DNA from: Chryseobacterium sp. OV279
GTDB taxonomy: Bacteria; Bacteroidota; Bacteroidia; Flavobacteriales; Weeksellaceae
Direction of reading: 5' to 3'
NCBI RefSeq assembly: GCF_900128945.1
Contig: NZ_FQUD01000002.1
Span: forward strand, 163,280-227,279
DNA: 64,000 nt
The position numbers and the translations under genes are program-made. The notes under the pieces were generated by a model. The model saw only the letters and a list, made by a program, of their open reading frames with translations, searched no databases and was not told the origin of the DNA. Positions 35,172 to 43,057 of the stretch are shown here, piece by piece. Every line of letters starts with the position of its first letter. Position 1 is the stretch's first letter.

Positions 35172-36487
35172 AGCCGAATTTCACACAGAAAGTTACTAAC
35201 TGGGGCAATTTCCCGGTAGTAGAAAAAGAAATGAGATCTGAGGACAGCTTCAAAAGAATCAAGGAGTTTGTACTTAATCATAACGAAATTATTGCCAGAG
35301 GAAACGGAAGATGCTACGGCGACGCTTCTCTGGGAGAAACCATATTTTCCACTAAAAAATTAAATAAATTCATCAGTTTCGATCGTCTCAACGGGGTCAT
35401 AGAATGTGAATCTGGAGTGTTGCTTTCAGATGTACTTGAAATTTCAGTTCCACAGGGATATTTTCTGTACGTAACACCGGGAACCAAATTTATTTCCGTG
35501 GGAGGAGCTATTGCTTCAGATGTTCACGGGAAAAACCATCATGCAGAAGGTTGCTTTTCAGAATATGTGATTGAATTTAAGCTGATGACCGAAAGAGGAG
35601 AAATCATCACATGCTCAAGAGAAGAAAATTCTGATAAATTCTGGGCTACTATTGGTGGAATGGGACTTACCGGAATTATTCTTACCGTAAAATTTAAGCT
35701 TAAAAATATAGAATCTGCCTACATCCGTCAGGAAAGCATTAAAGCCGAGAATCTGGATGAAATTTTCAGACTCTTTGAAGAAAGTGAGAACTGGACGTAT
35801 ACTGTAGCGTGGATAGACTGTCTGCAAAAAGGAAAAGATCTGGGAAGAAGTATTCTGATGAGAGGAGAACACGCCTTTCAGCATGAACTACCTCAAAATC
35901 TGACCAAACAGCCCCTAAGACTGAAGAAAAAATTTCAGCCTACTGTTCCGTTTTATTTTCCGGGATTTGTTCTGAATGCACTGACCGTGAAAATATTCAA
36001 TCTGCTGTATTACAAAAAGCAGACTAAGAAAGAAGTGAAGTCTTTCATCGACTACGAAACCTTTTTCTATCCGCTGGATGCCATCACCGACTGGAATAAG
36101 ATCTATGGAAAATCAGGATTTATCCAATACCAGATGGTAATTCCTAAAGAAGCAGGAAAAGAAGGAATGAAACAGATCCTTGAAACTATTGCAGCAAGTG
36201 GAAACGGATCGTTTTTAGCGGTTTTAAAACTCTTCGGGAAAAACAATCCGGAGGCTTACAATTCATTTCCTTTCGAAGGCTATACACTGGCCCTTGACTT
36301 TAAAGTGAATTCAAAACTGAAGAAACTGGTAGAAAAATTAGATGATACCGTGCAGCAGTTCGGAGGTAGGATTTATCTTACGAAAGACAGCATGAGCAGG
36401 TCTTCACTCACGAATTACCTTAAAAATATTCAAAGTTCAAAATTTGTGTCTTTACAGCACAAAAGAATCATAAACAACAATTCATAA
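35168..36487 (+). CDS. FAD-binding oxidoreductase, DprE1-like
   Basis: The 439-residue protein has a vanillyl-alcohol-oxidase-type FAD domain with RGNGRCYGDASLGET, the GGAIASDVHGKNHH motif typical of DprE1, and GGMGLTGIILTVKF. In mycobacteria DprE1 oxidises decaprenylphosphoryl-ribose at C2'. The UbiA-type synthase upstream and a short-chain reductase one base downstream complete the epimerase pair. It is soluble or peripheral, with no signal peptide. I infer the same reaction on a flavobacterial polyprenyl carrier. Confidence 0.88.
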   Translation: MKPNFTQKVTNWGNFPVVEKEMRSEDSFKRIKEFVLNHNEIIARGNGRCYGDASLGETIFSTKKLNKFISFDRLNGVIECESGVLLSDVLEISVPQGYFLYVTPGTKFISVGGAIASDVHGKNHHAEGCFSEYVIEFKLMTERGEIITCSREENSDKFWATIGGMGLTGIILTVKFKLKNIESAYIRQESIKAENLDEIFRLFEESENWTYTVAWIDCLQKGKDLGRSILMRGEHAFQHELPQNLTKQPLRLKKKFQPTVPFYFPGFVLNALTVKIFNLLYYKKQTKKEVKSFIDYETFFYPLDAITDWNKIYGKSGFIQYQMVIPKEAGKEGMKQILETIAASGNGSFLAVLKLFGKNNPEAYNSFPFEGYTLALDFKVNSKLKKLVEKLDDTVQQFGGRIYLTKDSMSRSSLTNYLKNIQSSKFVSLQHKRIINNNS

Positions 36488-37212
36488 TGATAGTTCTGGG
36501 AAGTACGTCTGAAGTGGCGCAGGCTTTTGTGGAAAAGGCTCTTCAGGAAGGAGAAAAGTTTGAAAAAATATACCTTTTCACTTCAAATAAAGAGACAACG
36601 GAAAGATTTGCAAGACATATTGATGTCAAATTTCTGCAGCAGTCTGAAGTCATCGAAATTGATCTGATGAAAGAAATTGATTACACTACATTTGATCATG
36701 TCAGTTCAAATGTATTATTTTGTGCTGTAGGTTATTTGGGAGATGGGACAGAGGAAGGTCTTTATGACAACAGGAATACAGAAAGAATCATTACTATTAA
36801 TTATTCAAAACTGATTCCTGTGATGAACTATTTTGCACAGAAGTTCGAAAGCAGAAGATCCGGAACCATTATCGGACTTTCATCGGTAGCCGGAGATCGA
36901 GGAAGACAGAGTAATTTTATCTATGGTAGCGCAAAAGCGGCTTTTACGGCTTATCTTAGCGGTCTTAGAAACTATCTTTTTGAGAAAAAAGTACATGTTC
37001 TTACCGTTAAACCGGGCTTTATGGCAACGAAAATGACGGAAGGACTGCCCTTAAATCCTAAACTGACTGCAACTCCCAAACAGGCGGCTGCATGCATTTA
37101 TAAAGCATTCAAAAAGCAAAAAAATGTGGCATATGTTTTGCCGGTTTGGAGTATTATTATGATGATTATCAGGAATATACCTGAATTTATATTCAAAAAA
37201 TTAAAGCTTTAA
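36487..37212 (+). CDS. SDR-family oxidoreductase, DprE2-like
   Basis: The 241-residue short-chain dehydrogenase has a shortened N-terminal nucleotide-binding motif (VLGSTSEVAQAF), the catalytic Ser in GLSSVAGDRGRQ and the YGSAKAAF Tyr/Lys motif. A C-terminal hydrophobic helix ends the protein. It overlaps the DprE1-like gene by one base, and DprE2 is the expected partner that reduces the keto intermediate to the arabinose form. Confidence 0.88.
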   Translation: MIVLGSTSEVAQAFVEKALQEGEKFEKIYLFTSNKETTERFARHIDVKFLQQSEVIEIDLMKEIDYTTFDHVSSNVLFCAVGYLGDGTEEGLYDNRNTERIITINYSKLIPVMNYFAQKFESRRSGTIIGLSSVAGDRGRQSNFIYGSAKAAFTAYLSGLRNYLFEKKVHVLTVKPGFMATKMTEGLPLNPKLTATPKQAAACIYKAFKKQKNVAYVLPVWSIIMMIIRNIPEFIFKKLKL

Positions 37213-37217
37213 TAAAA

Positions 37218-37805
37218 ATGAAAAAACTGTATTGTTTTGATTTTGACGGAACCCTGACGTATAAGGATACAATGTTTATGTACCTTAAATTCTACGATTC
37301 TACCAAATTCCGGATACAGTTTTTGAGACACGTTCCTCTGTTCATTCTGCTGAAACTGAAACTTGCAGAAACCGAAAAAGTAAAGAAAAGCTTTATCGGA
37401 TCTATTCTGAAAGGACAGACCCAGGAAAAGATCGAATTGAAGTCTAAGCAGTTTTTTGAACATCATTATCCTAAAATCGTAAGGGAAAACGCCCTTGACT
37501 TTATACAAAATATCGATAGGAATAATACACAGAGTTTATTGGTAACCGCGTCGCTGGATATCTGGGTAAAACCTTTTGCTGAAGAACTGAAAATGCAGCT
37601 GGTATCCACACGTGCAGAGTTTAAAAATGGAGTTTTTACAGGAAATTTCATAGGCAAAAACTGCAACGGAAAAGAGAAACTGGTGAGAATAAAAGCTGAA
37701 ATTCACGACTCTAAATACGATAAAATAATCGCTTTCGGAGATACTTCCGGAGATCGCCAGATGCTTAAATGGGCAAATGAAGGTCATTACCAATTTTTTC
37801 ACTAA
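37218..37805 (+). CDS. HAD-IB family hydrolase
   Basis: The 195-residue protein has HAD motif I (CFDFDGTLTYKDT), the LLVTASLD motif II and the FGDTSGDRQML motif IV. It starts 5 bp after the DprE2-like gene, so it belongs to the same operon. The likely job is to remove the 5'-phosphate from the polyprenyl-phosphoribose intermediate, a step done by a different family in mycobacteria. That assignment is inference from context. Confidence 0.85.
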   Translation: MKKLYCFDFDGTLTYKDTMFMYLKFYDSTKFRIQFLRHVPLFILLKLKLAETEKVKKSFIGSILKGQTQEKIELKSKQFFEHHYPKIVRENALDFIQNIDRNNTQSLLVTASLDIWVKPFAEELKMQLVSTRAEFKNGVFTGNFIGKNCNGKEKLVRIKAEIHDSKYDKIIAFGDTSGDRQMLKWANEGHYQFFH

Positions 37806-37828
37806 TTTTGGATGGTAAAAATGTAAAA

Positions 37829-38293
37829 ATGAAAAGACTGCTTGTGATAGGTACTGCAATCTTAATGAACTGTACAGCTACGCCATCTCAACCATCATCA
37901 GATATGCAGGGAAATGCAGAACTTCTGGTGTCTGAGGCGCAGGGCGGTAAAGATGAAGCCGGATTTACGATTATTAAGAATGAACAGGAATTCCGTAACG
38001 CCATTAAAGGCAGTTTCGGTCTTATCAATTTGAAAAAAGAGCCATCCGTTAACTATCCTAAATTTCCAAGAAACAAAAAAGTGGTTTTGTATCATATGGG
38101 ACTTTTCAGATCGGGTAGCCACAGAATTACCAGCATCAAAAACACATCCGTAAAAAATAATATCCTGTACGTGGAAGTTCCCGCTACAGCATCTGGTGGA
38201 ATGGAAATTCAGGTACTTTCAAATCCCTGGTTTATTTTTGCTGTTCCTTCAGATTATCAGTTTACCTCAGTAGAATTAAAATATTCCAATTAA
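37829..38293 (+). CDS. PrcB-like lipoprotein
   Basis: From the ATG at 37829 the protein has 154 residues. It has a lipobox (ILMNC) and a C-terminal domain (VVLYHMGLFRSGSHRITSIK, then VEVPATASGGMEI) that resembles the PrcB C-terminal domain (PF14343). The role is unknown; PrcB in Treponema is a protease-complex lipoprotein. The start codon lies 24 bp after the HAD gene and the stop lies 3 bp before the cysteine desulfurase gene. Confidence 0.72.
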   Translation: MKRLLVIGTAILMNCTATPSQPSSDMQGNAELLVSEAQGGKDEAGFTIIKNEQEFRNAIKGSFGLINLKKEPSVNYPKFPRNKKVVLYHMGLFRSGSHRITSIKNTSVKNNILYVEVPATASGGMEIQVLSNPWFIFAVPSDYQFTSVELKYSN

Positions 38294-38295
38294 AA

Positions 38296-39471
38296 ATGAA
38301 CAAAATATATTTAGATAACGCTGCAACGACGCCTCTTGCGGAAGAAGTCATAGACGCAATGGTGGGGACCATGAAAATGAATTTCGGAAACCCTTCTTCT
38401 ACCCACAGCTTCGGTCAGGAGGCGAAAATTCTTATCGAAAATGTAAGAAGACAGATTGCAGACTATCTTCATGTAACTCCTGCGGAGATTATCTTTACTT
38501 CGTGCGGAACAGAATCGAACAATATGATCATCAAATCCAGTGTAGAACACCTTGGAGTGGAAAGGATCATCAGCTCTCCTCTGGAACATAAATGTGTTTC
38601 TGAGAGTATTTTAGATATGAAAAGCAGAAGGGGAGTAGAGGTAGTCTACATTCGCCCCAATGAAAAAGGAGATATTGATCTTAATAAGCTGGAAGAGCTT
38701 TTAAAATCCTCAGATAAAAAGACCTTAGTAAGCTTAATGCATGCCAATAATGAAATTGGAAATATTGTAGATATTAAAAAAATTGCAGAATTATGCAAAG
38801 CCAACAATGCTCTTTACCATTCTGATACGGTGAAGACCATGGCTCACATGAAATTTGACTTTTCAGATATTCCTGTAGATTTTGCATCATGCAGTGCTCA
38901 TAAATTCCATGGTCCGAAAGGAATCGGGTTTGCTTTTATCAGAAAGGCTACAGGAATGAAGGGAATTATCACTGGCGGACCTCAGGAAAGAAGCCTGAGA
39001 GCAGGAACTGAAAATGTTTCCGGTATCGTTGGTTTAGGTAAGGCTTTGGAGCTTTGCATTAATAATATGGAGGCATATGCAAGTCATATTAGAGAAATTA
39101 AAGAATACGCTATTGAAAAATTGTCTGCGGAAGTTCCAAACATTAAATTCAATGGACGAAGCGGTGAAATGGAAAATAGTGTTGACAGTGTTTTAAGTGT
39201 CTTACTTCCGTATAAAAATCCATTGATAGGCCTTCAGCTGGATATGAAGGGAATAGCGGTCTCTCAGGGTAGCGCATGCTCTTCTGGAGCGTCCAAACCT
39301 TCGATGGTGATGATGATGGTGCTTTCTGAAGACGAAATGGATCATTGTACGCCATTACGTGTCTCATTCAGCCATATGACGACCAAAGCAGAGATCGATG
39401 CTCTGGCAGAAGCTTTGAAGGAAATTTCAAAAGATTTTGCTATAGAAAAAACAAATGTTGAGCATAGATAG
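38296..39471 (+). CDS. Cysteine desulfurase (NifS/IscS-like)
   Basis: The 391-residue PLP enzyme has YLDNAATTPLAEEV at the start, the PLP lysine in CSAHKFHGPKG, the GGPQERSLRAGTENV motif and the active Cys in QGSACSSGASKPS. It moves sulfur from cysteine to Fe-S cluster or tRNA thiolation systems. No isc or suf genes are adjacent. A thioredoxin gene follows after 86 bp with its own -7 box. Confidence 0.93.
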   Translation: MNKIYLDNAATTPLAEEVIDAMVGTMKMNFGNPSSTHSFGQEAKILIENVRRQIADYLHVTPAEIIFTSCGTESNNMIIKSSVEHLGVERIISSPLEHKCVSESILDMKSRRGVEVVYIRPNEKGDIDLNKLEELLKSSDKKTLVSLMHANNEIGNIVDIKKIAELCKANNALYHSDTVKTMAHMKFDFSDIPVDFASCSAHKFHGPKGIGFAFIRKATGMKGIITGGPQERSLRAGTENVSGIVGLGKALELCINNMEAYASHIREIKEYAIEKLSAEVPNIKFNGRSGEMENSVDSVLSVLLPYKNPLIGLQLDMKGIAVSQGSACSSGASKPSMVMMMVLSEDEMDHCTPLRVSFSHMTTKAEIDALAEALKEISKDFAIEKTNVEHR

Positions 39472-39490
39472 TCTTATTGCTTAAAAATCG

Positions 39491-39498
39491 TAATTTTG
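39491..39498 (+). promoter_or_regulatory. -7 box of the thioredoxin gene
   Basis: TAATTTTG fits TAnnTTTG about 60 bp upstream of the start codon. Confidence 0.4.
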
Positions 39499-39557
39499 AA
39501 TATCCAATTACGGATTGAAATAAGAAAATAAATATTAATTTAAATAAAAGAAACAAA

Positions 39558-39875
39558 ATGGCTTTAGAAATTACGGACAGCTCATTTCAGGAAACGGTTT
39601 TAAAATCAGATAAGCCGGTATTGGTAGACTTTTGGGCAGTATGGTGTGGACCATGCAGAACTTTGGGACCAATCATCGAAGAAGTAGCATCAGATTTTGA
39701 AGGAAAAGCAGTGGTAGGAAAAGTTGATGTAGACAACAATCAGGAAATTTCAATGCAGTATGGCATCAGAAATATCCCTACAGTTCTGATTTTTAAGAAC
39801 GGTGAAGTGGTTGATAAATTAGTAGGTGTGACTCCAAAGGAGATTATCGCTGAAAAATTAAGCGCGCACTTGTAA
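39558..39875 (+). CDS. trxA: Thioredoxin
   Basis: The 105-residue cytosolic protein has the WCGPC active site near residue 31 and the cis-proline motif RNIPTVLIF. The length is that of a classic thioredoxin. It reduces protein disulfides using thioredoxin reductase. Confidence 0.96.
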   Translation: MALEITDSSFQETVLKSDKPVLVDFWAVWCGPCRTLGPIIEEVASDFEGKAVVGKVDVDNNQEISMQYGIRNIPTVLIFKNGEVVDKLVGVTPKEIIAEKLSAHL

Positions 39876-39892
39876 AAAATAACTTTGATAAT

Positions 39893-39924
39893 GAAGGCCT
39901 TCCGTTTTTGGAGGGCTTTTTATT
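39893..39924 (+). terminator. Terminator of trxA
   Basis: GCCTTCC pairs with GGAGGGC and is followed by T residues. Confidence 0.8.
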
Positions 39925-39933
39925 TAGAAATAG

Positions 39934-39964
39934 TTTGCAGGTAATAAAAAAAGTTGTAGTTTTG
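39934..39964 (+). promoter_or_regulatory. Promoter of the tandem tRNA-Asp genes
   Basis: TTTG at 39934, a 19-nt spacer and TAGTTTTG at 39957 match the Bacteroidota -33/-7 consensus. Confidence 0.8.
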
Positions 39965-40007
39965 CAATCACAAAAAAGAAACAACGTTCTTTATAACAAC
40001 AGAAAAT

Positions 40008-40081
40008 GATCCGGTAGTTCAGCTGGTTAGAATGCCGCCCTGTCACGGCGGAGGTCGCGGGTTCGAGTCCCGTCCGGATCG
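40008..40081 (+). tRNA. tRNA-Asp (GTC), first copy
   Basis: This 74-nt cloverleaf has acceptor GATCCGG/CCGGATC, anticodon loop CTGTCAC carrying GTC, and a normal T-arm. Confidence 0.96.
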
Positions 40082-40115
40082 CAAAAGTTTTTCAATTTAC
40101 TTTTAAAAAAAAATA

Positions 40116-40189
40116 GATCCGGTAGTTCAGCTGGTTAGAATGCCGCCCTGTCACGGCGGAGGTCGCGGGTTCGAGTCCCGTCCGGATCG
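40116..40189 (+). tRNA. tRNA-Asp (GTC), second copy
   Basis: It is identical to the copy 34 bp upstream and shares its promoter. The next gene downstream is a tyrosine recombinase, so this may be an integration target. Confidence 0.96.
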
Positions 40190-40212
40190 CAACTATTAAA
40201 TCAAAATAGTAC

Positions 40213-40249
40213 AAAATGCTGTAAAATAGATGTTTTACAGCATTTTTTG
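40213..40249 (+). terminator. Terminator after tRNA-Asp
   Basis: A stem of ATGCTGTAAAA with its inverse around TAGATG is followed by T residues. Confidence 0.85.
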
Positions 40250-40292
40250 TTTTGTGTCTGTTCCAAATGGAGCTAAAAAACCACAACCTGAA

Positions 40293-40338
40293 AGTGACCT
40301 ATTCAGTGACCTGTTATAAAGGTTGAAAAAAGGTCACT
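40293..40338. repeat. AGTGACCT repeats upstream of the integrase
   Basis: AGTGACCT occurs at 40293 and 40305 as direct repeats (12-bp period), and its inverse AGGTCACT at 40331. Such clustered sites between a tRNA and an integrase could be arm-type integrase sites. Confidence 0.5.
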
Positions 40339-40439
40339 GAAAAGTAAGAAGAAAGCCTGTTCATGGGCTTATTCAGAAATTGAACATCTTGTGGGAAGTT
40401 TTTAATGTATTTAATTTAAAATTTTTAAAAACGGCACAT

Positions 40440-41663
40440 ATGAATAAGACATTCAACCTGCTTTTTTATCTCAAAAAAGCTAAAATTAACACCCAGGGAG
40501 AAGCACCCATCTACATGAGAATTACTATTGACGGAAAAATTTCTGAAATCAGTACAAAACGCACCGTATTGCCTTCAAAATGGAACTGCCAAGCTCAAAG
40601 TGTAAAAGGGTCTTCAGAAGAATGCAAATCACTTAATTTTTATCTTAAAACATTTGAGCAGAAAGTTTATGATACCTATCATACACTAATATGGGAAAGT
40701 GAACCGGTAAGCTGTGAAATTCTTAAGAACAGACTATTGGGCAGAGATCAAAAAAATCGAATGCTGATACCAATATTTCAGGATCATAACGACAGAATGG
40801 AGAAGTTAGTAGGGAAAGAGTACGCTAGTGGAACCTTAACCCGCTATAAAACCTGCTTAAGCCATACCAAAGAATTTTTGCAGTGGAAATATGATATTTC
40901 TGATATTGATATTAGGAAAATTAATTATGCCTTTCTCAATGATTTTGAATTTTTTCTACGAACTGAAAAACTTTGTGGTAACAATACAGCCGTAAAGTAT
41001 ATCATGAACTTTGGGAAGATCATCAGAGCTTGCTTGAATCATGGTTGGTTGGAAAAAGATCCATTTATGAATTATGATTCAAAATTTGATGAAGTAACAA
41101 GAGTATTTCTTAATGAGCAGGAGTTAGAAAAACTTTTTACCAAAGATTTCAAAAATATGAGACTATCATTGGTCAGAGATATTTTTTTATTTAGCTGCTA
41201 TACGGGGCTGGCATATATTGATACTCGAAAGTTAACTACCAACAACATCAATATTGGATTAGATGGAACTCGATGGATTTTTACCAAACGACAAAAAACG
41301 AAAACAACCTCTAACATTCCATTGCTTGCCCAAGCCGAATGTATCGTTGAGAAATATAAAAATCATCCGACCTGTGTAAATAGTGGAAGATTATTTCCGA
41401 TTCTTAGCAATCAAAAAATGAATGCTTATCTGAAAGAAATTGCTGATCTGTGTGGTATCAATAAAGAATTAACCTATCATATAGCACGTCACACCTTTGC
41501 GACAACAGTTACCTTATCAAATGGGGTTTCTATCGAGAGTGTGAGTAAAATGCTCGGTCACAAAAATATAAGAACAACTCAGCATTATGCCAAGATTCTG
41601 GATAGTAAAGTGAGTGAAGATATGATTTCTTTAAAACAAAAATTCCTTGATAAGATTCTTTAA
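40440..41663 (+). CDS. Tyrosine-type site-specific recombinase (integrase)
   Basis: From the ATG at 40440 the protein has 407 residues. An N-terminal arm-binding domain (MRITIDGKISEIST), a SAM-like core-binding domain (residues ~110-210) and a catalytic domain follow each other. The catalytic region shows YHIARHTFATT (HxxR), MLGHKNIRTTQHY (His and nucleophile Tyr) and CYTGLAYID where the first Arg would be. The loss of that Arg is known from the CTnDOT integrase group. Its position 250 bp after tRNA-Asp suggests an integrated element; the upstream frame to 40380 is unlikely to be translated. Confidence 0.92.
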   Translation: MNKTFNLLFYLKKAKINTQGEAPIYMRITIDGKISEISTKRTVLPSKWNCQAQSVKGSSEECKSLNFYLKTFEQKVYDTYHTLIWESEPVSCEILKNRLLGRDQKNRMLIPIFQDHNDRMEKLVGKEYASGTLTRYKTCLSHTKEFLQWKYDISDIDIRKINYAFLNDFEFFLRTEKLCGNNTAVKYIMNFGKIIRACLNHGWLEKDPFMNYDSKFDEVTRVFLNEQELEKLFTKDFKNMRLSLVRDIFLFSCYTGLAYIDTRKLTTNNINIGLDGTRWIFTKRQKTKTTSNIPLLAQAECIVEKYKNHPTCVNSGRLFPILSNQKMNAYLKEIADLCGINKELTYHIARHTFATTVTLSNGVSIESVSKMLGHKNIRTTQHYAKILDSKVSEDMISLKQKFLDKIL

Positions 41664-42049
41664 CAAAACTACAATATTATTAATCACTTAAAGGGTCACG
41701 CTTATGTAAGAGAAAATACATCAATTTGACAAATGATAAATCAAAAATATATTGACCAAATATAATTTATTATTGTTTGATCAGGATTGTTGGGTTCTTC
41801 TTTTGCAGAGAGGAAGGGAAAACCACCTATTCTTTAAATCTCTTTATTCATCAACGTTTTCTCAAATTGAAGTCCAGCTACTCACCGAATTACTCACTTT
41901 TGAAATGTAGGTTTTTGATTCATTTTGTAAATCAAATATATTAACTTCTTTTGTATTTTAATGAATAAATGTTGAAGTTTTTTATGTCCGTTTAGAAATT
42001 GTTTCTACACAAAATTGTAAGGTTTTTTGCTTAGAATAAACTACGTGAA
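41664..42049. other. AT-rich region after the integrase
   Basis: No gene, RNA or clear repeat is recognised over about 390 bp. It precedes the decayed regulator gene. Confidence 0.4.
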
Positions 42050-42787
42050 GCAAAGGTTCGAGAAATTCTTTAGCAGTGTATCGATTATTCTGTAAAGTGA
42101 GAAGTGTTGGAAGTCAGTTTTAAGACAAAAGGTAACGATTATTGTATGAAAATGCGAAAATATAAAGAAGCAATGTATCACTATAAAGAACCTGCAAGAA
42201 TTTATACCAATCTATATAATTTTCGTGATGTTATGATTGCTTACGAAATTATTGCTAATGTGAAAAAGCTATTAAATTATACTACGAAACGCATGTATCT
42301 GTAAAAATACTTAGGAGTAAAGAAAAAGGTTGAAATAAATAGGAATGATGCTGTAAGTATTTCGATTGAGAAATTGCTTTTAGAAGAAAAAGAACTTTCA
42401 CAGAAACATCGCAATAATTTAGACATATATTTTTATGTTATTTATAATTATTTATTCATCTTTTTATAGGAAATACTTAAAAAGCATTGCTCAAAAACGA
42501 TTTTTTTGACGAACTCATTATACTTGCAAAAAAGAGTGATTCTTCTTTTTTATCTAGATTTGAGGAAATTTACCCTGAATCCAGTAAGGAATTACTTTTA
42601 ATCAATTTTAGCCTTTCTTCCTCAGAATTGTGATTCTGTGCGAGGATAAGACTAAATTTTTCGACAAAAGAGATTGCAACTTACACTTTTGTACAGCATT
42701 GGTGTGTTCAACAAAGGAAAATATAGAATTAGAATAAAACTTAATATTCCAAGTGATGAAGATCTATATTTATTTTTAGAAGATTAG
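42050..42787 (+). pseudogene. Decayed membrane-anchored HTH regulator (paralogue of 53272-54714)
   Basis: Translated in pieces, this stretch matches the C-terminal half of the 480-residue regulator at 53272. KYKEAMYHYKEPARIYTNLY aligns with its TPR part, FFDELIILAKKSDSSF with its linker, and RIRIKLNIPSDEDLYLF with its HTH end. Several frameshifts and stops break it, for example a stop after KRMYL at 42302 and one near 42630. The N-terminal half is missing. It lies directly upstream of the metallopeptidase at 43058. Confidence 0.85.
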
Positions 42788-42988
42788 ATGATTCGGAATT
42801 CTAGATATCCAATTCTTTAAGTGAAAGTTCCCAAATAACTAGTTCGTCTGAAAGCAGAAGGTCTGATTATTTTTTTTTGTTAAAAGGGTATGTTTGCGAT
42901 TAAAATTAATTGTTTTATTGATTATGGTATGTGTATTGAAGGATATTTGTAGTATGTTTTTATTACGCTTTTACCTTATTATTGTTGG

Positions 42989-42996
42989 TATCTTTG
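42989..42996 (+). promoter_or_regulatory. -7 box of the metallopeptidase gene
   Basis: TATCTTTG fits TAnnTTTG, about 62 bp upstream of the start at 43058. Confidence 0.45.
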
Positions 42997-43057
42997 TTAA
43001 AGATTAAAATGAGTAGTAGTTTGACTAGCATTTTAAAGAAATTGGTAAAAAAGATAT

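Noticed and set aside
37808..37828. TTG start for the PrcB-like lipoprotein
   Set aside because: The ATG at 37829 gives a cleaner lipoprotein signal; the extra seven residues add charged sequence only.
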